From contig JBDRQW010000084.1 in NCBI GenBank assembly GCA_043826085.1, forward strand, positions 1 to 17,971: 17,971 nt of DNA, in the 5' to 3' direction. A program made the position numbers and the translations under genes. The first letter of the stretch is position 1. Each line of letters begins with the position of its first letter. Under the pieces are notes generated by a model, which saw only the letters and a program-made list of their open reading frames with translations, made no database searches and was not told the origin of the DNA. Shown here piece after piece: positions 7,668 to 14,942 of this stretch. The stretch comes from CAXBYZ01 sp043826085. GTDB lineage: Bacteria; Patescibacteriota; Microgenomatia; UBA1400; CG1-02-47-37.

Positions 7668-7690
7668 CTGGTCATTATATAATAGTAATA
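7668..7690. promoter_or_regulatory. Divergent promoter region with palindromic double -10 element
   Basis: This 23-base gap between two opposing start codons is the only real intergenic region in the window. It contains the perfect palindrome ATTATATAAT at 7674-7683, which gives TATAAT on the plus strand (7678-7683, seven bases before ATG 7691) and on the minus strand (7679-7674, six bases before ATG 7667). At normal spacing, transcription would start at or next to each ATG, predicting leaderless mRNAs. The -35 positions would lie inside the opposite gene; TGGATA at 7655-7660 is a weak candidate for the plus strand and none is clear for the minus. TATAAT is common in AT-rich DNA, so this is inference from position. 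Confidence 0.55.
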
Positions 7691-9196
7691 ATGCTGAAAT
7701 TAAAAGGTAAATCTATTATATCATTGCTGGTTATTTGGTTATGTTTAATAATTGTTTTATTGGGGTCGTTTAGACTTCATAACCAACGAGCTTTATCTTT
7801 TCACTTTGTAGATGAGGAAGATCATATTGTGACTGCGGATTTTATGAATCAAGGATTGAGTCTTTATAAAGATTTATCTGTTAATCACCAACCATTGATC
7901 TATCTGGGGTCTCAAGTTTTACAAAAAATAACCAAACCCAATAGCATTTACCTCTTAATTAAAAGTCATCGAATGGCTATGTTTGTTTACGGGTCTATTT
8001 GGAGCATTATTTTAGTATGGAAATTCGGGTTAATCGGGTTAATATTTAGTTTATTTTTTGAAGGATTAAAGTTTTATAGTTTTGGGAATTTATGGCTAAT
8101 GGAGTCAATGGCCGTATATCCAGCAGTGTATTTGTTCGGTGGCTTGATTGAAGGATTTTTAAACAATAAATGGCCGGAAAAATTTGAATCTATATTTATG
8201 GGATTATGTTCATTTTTAGTCATGTTTAATTTAGTGCCATTGTGGCCATGGTTGACAGTAATTTGGCTAGTATATTTGTTTAAAAATAGAAAAATGTTTT
8301 TATGGCAATTGCTTGGGTTGTTCATTCCGACTGTGATTTTATTTATACTAATCTCTCCGATTGATTGGTTTAGAGAAACAATTTTTTATAATGTTAAATA
8401 CGCCATGCCAAAATTGTCGGTAATTAATACGTTTCAAGATTGGCTTAAAATTATCTTTTTCCCATTTTTAGCTTTAATAACAAAAGAGTCATATCAAGCT
8501 AAAATAATAATTTGTTTGTTTGTCGGTTTAGTAATAAGCAGTTTAGTAAAAAAAAAGTATTGGTTATTAATGTTGGTTTATGGATTATTAATACTAGGCA
8601 ATTTGAGAGCGCCATCACCTGAAGAAGTATTTTATGGAGGGTTTCATTTACTACCATGGATTGGAATGCTATTAATTGGATTTTTATTAATATTTAAACG
8701 GGTTAAAAATAAGTGGATAATTTTAGGGTTTAGCTGTTGGGGGGTGGTATTATTTTTTAACCAAAATATGCCTTATTTTTGGAAGACTGATCTAATATCA
8801 GAGTGTTATATTAATTATTCTCGTTTTGATGATTTAAGTTTTGTTATTAAAACTTTAACTATGCCAGGTGATAGAATGGCGGTTTTGACCAGCGAGTCTT
8901 TGATTTATTGGAATACCGGAGTTAAACCGGCTACCCGCCAAGTGGTTTATTATTCTTGGGAGCATGATGTGCCAAAACTCAAAAGTGAGTATAATGAAGT
9001 TTTTAAAGGTAATAATCCTCCAGACTTTATATATGGCTTTGATGAATCCGGCTTAACAAATAAAGAATATCTAAATGTTTATCAATATTCTAAACCAACT
9101 GAACTTTTTATTCGAAAAGATAAGGTAAATGATCAATTAAAATTTGATCGAGGATTTGAAATTAAAGTTAATGAAGATTTAAATAATGAAATTTAA
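7691..9196 (+). CDS. GT39/PMT-like polytopic membrane protein (putative GT-C glycosyltransferase)
   Basis: A 501-residue membrane protein with a signal-anchor segment (about 9-26), an acidic loop motif FVDEEDHIVTADFMNQG (39-55) followed by YKDLSVNHQPLIYL, about ten hydrophobic segments, and a C-terminal polar domain of roughly 120 residues (DDLSFVIKTLTMPGDRMAVL onward). The acidic first loop followed by an H-x-P-L element is the layout of PMT/ArnT-type GT-C transferases, which use polyprenyl-phosphate sugars outside the membrane. Specific family membership is uncertain. It leads the plus-strand operon, apparently without a Shine-Dalgarno, just after the double -10 element. It overlaps the next gene by 11 bases. 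Confidence 0.75.
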   Translation: MLKLKGKSIISLLVIWLCLIIVLLGSFRLHNQRALSFHFVDEEDHIVTADFMNQGLSLYKDLSVNHQPLIYLGSQVLQKITKPNSIYLLIKSHRMAMFVYGSIWSIILVWKFGLIGLIFSLFFEGLKFYSFGNLWLMESMAVYPAVYLFGGLIEGFLNNKWPEKFESIFMGLCSFLVMFNLVPLWPWLTVIWLVYLFKNRKMFLWQLLGLFIPTVILFILISPIDWFRETIFYNVKYAMPKLSVINTFQDWLKIIFFPFLALITKESYQAKIIICLFVGLVISSLVKKKYWLLMLVYGLLILGNLRAPSPEEVFYGGFHLLPWIGMLLIGFLLIFKRVKNKWIILGFSCWGVVLFFNQNMPYFWKTDLISECYINYSRFDDLSFVIKTLTMPGDRMAVLTSESLIYWNTGVKPATRQVVYYSWEHDVPKLKSEYNEVFKGNNPPDFIYGFDESGLTNKEYLNVYQYSKPTELFIRKDKVNDQLKFDRGFEIKVNEDLNNEI

Positions 9197-10862
9197 AAAA
9201 ATAATCTACCCTTTATTAATAATCAGTTTGATTTTACCTTCAATCTGGCCTCTGTTTAATCAGAAATTTTTTCAAATGCATGATTATACCCATATAGCCA
9301 GACTGGCTGAATTAGATAGAGCTTTAAAAGACGGACATTTTCCTCCGACTTGGTCTAAAAATCTCGGTTGGGGCTATGGTATGCCCTTATTTCATTTTTA
9401 TGCTCCTTTACCTTATTATTTGGCGGAAGGATTTCATTTAATCGGTTTTAATTATTTAAACTCAATTAAAATTGTTTTCGGTTTAACATTTTTATTGGCA
9501 TTTGGAGGAATGTATTTGCTTGCCAAAAAGTTTTTTGAAAATAAAGGAGGATTATTGGCGGCCTTAGCCTTAGTTTATTCCCCTTATAGAGCCGTAGATT
9601 TTTATGCCAGAGGGGCCTTGGGAGAATTAATGACTATTTCTTTAATTCCTTTTGTTTTATGGTCTCTGTTTAAGTTAATTGATGAAAAAAAGCAAGTATT
9701 TAAAAAAGTCAGCATTGTTTCATTTTTGTTGGGAATATTTTTACTTTCCCATACTATTTTAGATTTGATTGCCTTGCCTTTATTTATATTAATAGCCGGA
9801 TTTTATCTTTTAATTGCTAAATCCCATTTGAAAAAATATTTTTATGTTTTATTAAGTTTTATTTTGGGAACGGGGCTAGCAAGTTTTTTTGTTTTGCCGG
9901 CATTTTTAGAAAAAAAGTTTACAGGGGTAGACAAATTAACCGACGGATTTAGCCATTATAGTCATCATTTTTTATACTTTAGGCAGTTTTGGGACGGAAT
10001 ATGGGGCTATGGAGGTTCGATTGACGGAATTAATGACGGATTATCATTTCATTTAGGTAAAGTTCATTTTTTATTGGCATTAATAACTCTTTTATTAATG
10101 GGGGTTTATTGGCTAAAGAAAAGAAAGTTTGATAAAAGAATTGGTGTTGTGGGTTTATTTTTAGGCTTAACGAGTTTTCTGGCTTGGCTGTCAACTTATC
10201 ATGCCAAGTTTATCTGGGATCAAATACCAATAATGGCTTATATTCAATTTCCATGGCGATTTAATTCAATTTTGATTGTCTTAATTTCTTTTATTACCGG
10301 AGGATCTTTGTATTACTTAAGCAAGTTTTTTAATAAAAAAATTAGTTTAATCGGTTTAATTATTTTTGGCGGAATATTAATTCTCATAAATATTAAATAT
10401 TTTAAACCAAAAGAATATGTAGATGAAAATAGCTTTTATTATAGTGATAAAAGTCTTATTTCTGAGCAGATGAGTGGGGTAATTCCGGATTTTATTCCAA
10501 AATGGGTCAATCCTCAACCAAAAGAAATGGCCTTGACTGAGTATAAAATTTTAGCCGGAAAACCAAAAATTGAAGTGATTGATTCAAAAACCCAGCTGGT
10601 AAAAATCAGGGTTGAGTCAGATGAAGATTTTGTTTTACAAATTAATCGATTTTATTTCCCCGGATGGCGACTTTATAATAATGGTAACGAGATTGAGTTT
10701 AAGTATGAAAATAACAATGGAATTATAAATCTTAATTTACCTAAAGGAGGGTATGAATTAAGTTTAATTTATAAAAATACGTCTGTTCGAAATTTAGCTA
10801 ATTTGATATCTTTGACCAGTTTATTAATTATGGGTATTTTAATATTTAAGAAAAGGGTATGA
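9186..10862 (+). CDS. PTPS-related (PF10131-like) membrane protein, second copy
   Basis: A 558-residue membrane protein with an anchor (5-24), the loop MHDYTHIARLAELDRAL (31-47), GWGYGMPLFHFYAPLPYYLAE (61-81), about ten further transmembrane segments, QFPWRF, and a C-terminal extracytoplasmic domain with FYFPGWRLY and a closing membrane segment. Its landmarks match those of the product of 3521-5203 in the same order, so the two are diverged paralogues. The family is YfhO/GT-C related; a lipid-linked sugar transferase role is inferred and no pterin chemistry is expected. The gene overlaps the upstream gene by 11 bases and the next by four (ATGA at 10859-10862). Confidence 0.8.
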   Translation: MKFKKIIYPLLIISLILPSIWPLFNQKFFQMHDYTHIARLAELDRALKDGHFPPTWSKNLGWGYGMPLFHFYAPLPYYLAEGFHLIGFNYLNSIKIVFGLTFLLAFGGMYLLAKKFFENKGGLLAALALVYSPYRAVDFYARGALGELMTISLIPFVLWSLFKLIDEKKQVFKKVSIVSFLLGIFLLSHTILDLIALPLFILIAGFYLLIAKSHLKKYFYVLLSFILGTGLASFFVLPAFLEKKFTGVDKLTDGFSHYSHHFLYFRQFWDGIWGYGGSIDGINDGLSFHLGKVHFLLALITLLLMGVYWLKKRKFDKRIGVVGLFLGLTSFLAWLSTYHAKFIWDQIPIMAYIQFPWRFNSILIVLISFITGGSLYYLSKFFNKKISLIGLIIFGGILILINIKYFKPKEYVDENSFYYSDKSLISEQMSGVIPDFIPKWVNPQPKEMALTEYKILAGKPKIEVIDSKTQLVKIRVESDEDFVLQINRFYFPGWRLYNNGNEIEFKYENNNGIINLNLPKGGYELSLIYKNTSVRNLANLISLTSLLIMGILIFKKRV

Positions 10863-12436
10863 AATTAAAATTACTTGTTTACTGGTTTATTATTTTTAGT
10901 TTAGTTATTTTTTTGTTTAAACCTATTTTAAATTTTTACTTTTTTCAGGATGATTTTTATCATTTTAGAATGAGTCAGGCCTATGATTTATTACAAGTTT
11001 TAAAAAAATTTATTCCAATTAAAACTGCCGCTTTTTATCATCCACTTTCTCGTCTAATTTTTTATTGTGCTTTGCCTAAAATTTTTATGTTTAATCAATA
11101 TTATTATCATTTATTTGGCTTGGGACTGTTTCTTGTCAATTTAGTTTTGATCTATTATTTGATTAAAAAAATAACTAAATCTGATCAATTGAGTTTACTA
11201 ACCAGTTTTTTTTATGGCACAAATGCAAACCATTATATTAGCCTGACTTGGGTGGCGGCTTATCATTACTTATTGGGAACGTTTTTTGGGTTAATTAGTC
11301 TATTAATGTTTATCAAGGGCTTATATGAGAAAAAAGGTAAATATTTATTTTTATCTTTTGTATGTATTTTACTTGGATTATTAAGTGAACAAATGACGAT
11401 GGTTATACCTTGGTTGATTTTTGCTTATATATTATTAATGGTTAAACAAAGAAAAATAATAATAATCAAACATAGGTGGTTTTTATTAAGTTTATTTGGG
11501 ATTTACTTAGCATATTTCGGATTTAGATTTTTATACATTAAAATTCCCCAAATAGAAACATATCAAATAAGTTTTGACTTAAGGGTTTTAAAGAATTTTT
11601 TCTGGCATATTCTTTGGATTTTAAATATACCTGAAAATTTTAAGTATCAAATGGTTTCATTTTTTAAAGTTAATCCTGAGTTTACTGCTAACTTTAAAGA
11701 AGTTAATCTAAAAATATGGGTTGGGTTAGTTTTGAACTTGAGTTTAAGTTTTTTGATCCCCTTAGCCTTATTACTACTTGATAAAACTAAGGGTAAAATT
11801 AAAGACAATTTGGTTTTAAATAGAATGTTATTCGGAATTATATGGTTTACTATTTCTCTATTGCCGGCAATTTTTTTTCCATCACATCAATACCCTTATT
11901 ACTTATCAATAGCAGGCATTGGCTTTTTGTTTTTTTTCTTAAGCCCTGTCAGTTGGCTTTTTGAAAAATTCAAAAGTCGATTAATGCTGGGATATTTAAT
12001 TATTATTTGTTTGGTTTGGTATATAACTTCAATAATAAATTTTCAGTTTACCAATAGCATACATTGGATTAAAGATAGGCAGGAAGTAAGTCGGACTTAT
12101 ATTGAAATGATAAAGGAGCAGTTTCCTGAACCTAAACCAGGAACAACAATTATTTTATATGGAGCCAAAAAAATTATTAAACATGCTTTAATGAATAATG
12201 AAGCCGCATACTTTCTTTATCAAAATAATAATGTTTCATTGGACTATTCTGATTTTGAACCTCCGAAAGAATGTCTAGAAATTGAAAGAAAAAGAATAAA
12301 AAAAATAGAAATGCAGGCTAATTTAACAGAAATTGAGGTTCTTTATCAAAAATATCAAGAGTGTTTAACTAAAAATAAAATTTATTTCTTAAAAAAAAGT
12401 AGTATAACTAACTCAACTTTATTTAATATCAATTAA
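10859..12436 (+). CDS. Putative GT-C membrane glycosyltransferase
   Basis: A 525-residue membrane protein with an N-terminal anchor (5-22), the acidic pair DDFYHFR (31-37), FYHPLSRLIFY (59-69), YYHLFGLGLFLVNL and about ten hydrophobic segments. The last 110 or so residues are charged and probably helical (ECLEIERKRIKKIEMQ). The D-D motif just after the first membrane segment, followed by H-P-L, is the common GT-C pattern seen in many uncharacterised bacterial proteins. Exact family and substrate are unknown. It is the last gene of the plus operon; its stop is one base from the stop of the convergent gene at 12438, with no recognisable terminator hairpin between. Base composition is clearly more AT-rich than in the minus operons. 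Confidence 0.72.
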   Translation: MKLKLLVYWFIIFSLVIFLFKPILNFYFFQDDFYHFRMSQAYDLLQVLKKFIPIKTAAFYHPLSRLIFYCALPKIFMFNQYYYHLFGLGLFLVNLVLIYYLIKKITKSDQLSLLTSFFYGTNANHYISLTWVAAYHYLLGTFFGLISLLMFIKGLYEKKGKYLFLSFVCILLGLLSEQMTMVIPWLIFAYILLMVKQRKIIIIKHRWFLLSLFGIYLAYFGFRFLYIKIPQIETYQISFDLRVLKNFFWHILWILNIPENFKYQMVSFFKVNPEFTANFKEVNLKIWVGLVLNLSLSFLIPLALLLLDKTKGKIKDNLVLNRMLFGIIWFTISLLPAIFFPSHQYPYYLSIAGIGFLFFFLSPVSWLFEKFKSRLMLGYLIIICLVWYITSIINFQFTNSIHWIKDRQEVSRTYIEMIKEQFPEPKPGTTIILYGAKKIIKHALMNNEAAYFLYQNNNVSLDYSDFEPPKECLEIERKRIKKIEMQANLTEIEVLYQKYQECLTKNKIYFLKKSSITNSTLFNIN

Positions 12437-12437
12437 T

Positions 12438-13544
12438 TTATAAAAATGTAATAAAGTCAAAATCACCTTCAATTTTTTCTTTATTTAGGTTTTTAAGATT
12501 TAATAAAAAAGCATTGTTTTGATTGTCTGAAATTACTATATAATCAATAAACTTATTTACTTGTTGAGCTGGCATAATACCATCGTTTAAATTAAAAATA
12601 CTTAGCCCATAATATAATAAATCATATATATAAATTTCACTTCTTGATTGTGAATAAGCTAGTAAATTAAGCATGCGATTGGTTGTCTGAAAACCAATAA
12701 ATTCAGTCTTTCTCTTATCTGATAACGCAATTTTATGCCATGCATAGCCGTTGTTATCAACAATAAAATAGTAGTTTCTATCTAATGATATATAGCCAAT
12801 CCTATTATGCTTTTCTTCAAAAAACTTAAATTCAATATCTTTGCTTATATAATCCTCTTCAAGTTCAATTATTGAACTTTTATTATCATGAACCGAGATA
12901 ATTAATAAAGAGCAAGTATCAATACATTGGGGCACTATTATATAGTTTTTTATTGGAGAGGTGGAATAGGTTAATTGTTCTTTATCATATTTAATACCTT
13001 GATAAATATCCGTAACTTTTTTTACAGCATCATATTTATCTACTCTCCAGTCGTCAGTTTTCGTTGACAAAAAAAGTTGAGTGTTGTCTTCGCCCCATTG
13101 GATTATTTGTAATTTATTAACTTGACTAAACGATTGAATATCTAGGCTCTTATCGTCAATTAAAGAAAATATTTCCAGAAACCAATTAAATCTTTTGTCT
13201 TGAAAAACTATAGCAACCTTATCTTTATCAGGCGAGGCTTCTATTTGAAATAATTTTAAACCATTAAGGTTTTTAAGTTGACTTTTTTTTAAATTCTTTT
13301 GATGGTATAAATAATTATTTGCAACATGCAAGTATTCATTATTATTTAAAGGATTCTCTGTTTCTTGACTAAAAATCTTTTTAAGTTTGACCAAACCCGT
13401 TTTACTTAATAAATCACTTCTTTGAAAATATGGTCGATATGCATCATCAGTAAATATTTGATAGAATAACAGAATGGCCATCATCGTAATTAATATAATA
13501 AAAGCCAATAAATGAAACTGAAAATATCTAAAAGGTCTATTCAT
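12438..13544 (-). CDS. Single-pass membrane protein with probable TolB/WD40-like beta-propeller
   Basis: I choose the ATG at 13544, giving 368 residues. An in-frame ATG at 13601 adds 19 residues (387 in total) and deepens the overlap with the divergent gene from 33 to 90 bases. From 13544 the protein starts MNRPFRYFQFH, then has one membrane helix (about 12-32) and a long polar C-terminal part. That part shows repeated beta-strand blocks such as PDKDKVAIVFQDKRFNWFL, IIQWGEDNTQLFLST and LLAYSQSRSEIYIYDL, resembling TolB/WD40-like blades, so the domain is probably an extracytoplasmic propeller. I recognise no catalytic motif. TATTAT on the minus strand at 13556-13551 ends six bases before ATG 13544, matching the spacing at 7667 and favouring this start. 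Function unknown; possibly a surface-glycan-associated or scaffold protein. Confidence 0.72.
   Translation of the reverse strand: MNRPFRYFQFHLLAFIILITMMAILLFYQIFTDDAYRPYFQRSDLLSKTGLVKLKKIFSQETENPLNNNEYLHVANNYLYHQKNLKKSQLKNLNGLKLFQIEASPDKDKVAIVFQDKRFNWFLEIFSLIDDKSLDIQSFSQVNKLQIIQWGEDNTQLFLSTKTDDWRVDKYDAVKKVTDIYQGIKYDKEQLTYSTSPIKNYIIVPQCIDTCSLLIISVHDNKSSIIELEEDYISKDIEFKFFEEKHNRIGYISLDRNYYFIVDNNGYAWHKIALSDKRKTEFIGFQTTNRMLNLLAYSQSRSEIYIYDLLYYGLSIFNLNDGIMPAQQVNKFIDYIVISDNQNNAFLLNLKNLNKEKIEGDFDFITFL
13494..13499 (+). promoter_or_regulatory. Possible -10 box of the 13512 gene
   Basis: TATAAT stands twelve bases before the ATG at 13512, inside the coding sequence of the opposite-strand gene. No convincing -35 is found at normal spacing. 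It predicts a very short 5' leader. Chance occurrence is possible in this AT-rich stretch. Confidence 0.35.
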
Positions 13545-14942
13545 TATTTGATAATACCATGGATAATTATCTTTTTGGGGACTTTTTTGCGTGGGTATCA
13601 TTTAGATAGATTTCCAATTCATAATGAAACCGATAGTTTAAATTATGTTTGGGCGGGTACAAGCATGTTTAAAAATATTAGGAAACCAATCAGTAATTCT
13701 ATTTTTGTTGCTGATTTTACCGAACAGTTGGTATGGTATTCGGAATATAATCCATACGATACAATTAGACGCGCCTACTTTAATTTAATTGATCCTTTCA
13801 TGGATCATCCCCCCTTGGCAATGTTTTTTATCGCTCTTCCGGCTAAATTATTGGGTTTTAATCAATTCACACCGGTTCCTCAAATTATTGCATTTTTCCC
13901 GGCATTAATATTTTCAATACTCTCTCTTGGTTTAACTTATTTGTTTGCTAAAAAGTTATTTGGTTATAGGGTCGCTATCTTAAGTTTGGTAATTTATAGT
14001 CTTTCCCCTATTTATGTATTTTCTCATAGAGAATCACTTTTAGAAAATTTCTTGACCCCTTTTTATTTATTGACATTTTTATTAGTTAATTCATATTTAC
14101 ATAATACAAATAAGGTCTTTAAAAAAAGTCAATTAATAGCAATATCTATCTTATGTGCAATGGTTATATGGATAAAAATACCATCTATTATTCTTACGGC
14201 AATAGTTTGTTTTTGGTTTATAAAAAATCAGAAGGTTAAATCAGCTATCTATGTTTTTATATCTGGAGCAACTTCAATGCTTAGCTATATATTTTTTGGT
14301 CTTTCTATTAACAAAGATCATTTTTTACACACTTTATCAATTCAAGGAACTCGGGGTATGAACCCAAATATCTTTTTAAAAATATTAACCTCTGTTGATT
14401 TTTACAGTCCTTTTCCCGATGGTATGTATTTTTTTGGATTTCTTTCAATCTTTATTTTATTCTTTACCCAAAGATACTTTCATCGTCAAACGAAATTAAA
14501 TTTTTTTCTTTTAAACTTCATTTTTCTCCTTTTAGGGATAGTAATCACTACATCACAGTATAATAATTTTTTTTGGTATAGAATTCCTCTTTATCCATTT
14601 TTAAGTATTGCTTCCGGAATTTATTTATCAAAATTATTAAAAGCAAATAATCTATTTTACTTTCTCCCTTTCTATTTATTGAGTTTCTATTTTGTAGAAG
14701 TCTTTAATATAAGTTTTCAATCAAATTTTCTCAGAATTATTTACTTGTTTCCGATAATTACTTTATTGATTAATCTAATTATCAAACAACAATTTATTTT
14801 AACTATAAATAAATTCTTAATTAGGGCAATATTATTAATCGTAGTAATTATGAATATCTTAATAACATTAAAATACCCTCAGATTTCTTGCTTAAATAAC
14901 TTTTGTCTCTCACCGACAAAAATTGTTATTTCCGATAACTAA
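13512..14942 (+). CDS. GT39/PMT-family membrane glycosyltransferase
   Basis: A 476-residue membrane protein with a lysine/arginine-rich start, a first helix (about 11-26), then LRGYHLDRFPIHNETDSLNY (26-45), the classical first PMT loop with acidic residues E39 and D41. MDHPPLAMFFIALP (97-110) and LFGYRVAILSLVIYSLSPIYVFSHRESLLE-type segments follow. These are typical of PMT_2/ArnT-like GT39 enzymes that transfer sugars from polyprenyl phosphate on the outer membrane face. The start at 13512 keeps the expected positive-inside N-terminus and is the reason for the head-to-head overlap with the propeller gene. Its 3' end overlaps the convergent gene by 17 bases (14926-14942). GC content is low, about 20-25% in two 60-base stretches I counted. 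Confidence 0.85.
   Translation: MKLKISKRSIHYLIIPWIIIFLGTFLRGYHLDRFPIHNETDSLNYVWAGTSMFKNIRKPISNSIFVADFTEQLVWYSEYNPYDTIRRAYFNLIDPFMDHPPLAMFFIALPAKLLGFNQFTPVPQIIAFFPALIFSILSLGLTYLFAKKLFGYRVAILSLVIYSLSPIYVFSHRESLLENFLTPFYLLTFLLVNSYLHNTNKVFKKSQLIAISILCAMVIWIKIPSIILTAIVCFWFIKNQKVKSAIYVFISGATSMLSYIFFGLSINKDHFLHTLSIQGTRGMNPNIFLKILTSVDFYSPFPDGMYFFGFLSIFILFFTQRYFHRQTKLNFFLLNFIFLLLGIVITTSQYNNFFWYRIPLYPFLSIASGIYLSKLLKANNLFYFLPFYLLSFYFVEVFNISFQSNFLRIIYLFPIITLLINLIIKQQFILTINKFLIRAILLIVVIMNILITLKYPQISCLNNFCLSPTKIVISDN
13551..13556 (-). promoter_or_regulatory. Possible -10 box of the propeller gene
   Basis: TATTAT read on the minus strand (five of six consensus bases) ends six bases before the ATG at 13544, consistent with a leaderless start. 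It lies within the N-terminal coding region of the plus-strand gene, and it would be internal to the gene if ATG 13601 were the true start. Confidence 0.35.

Noticed and set aside
12400..12450. Terminator between the convergent stops at 12436 and 12438
   Set aside because: The stretch is AT-rich but I find no stable stem.
14925..14939. Small hairpin GTTAT/ATAAC at the convergent gene ends as a terminator
   Set aside because: Only five AT-rich base pairs and no useful T-run; too weak to call.
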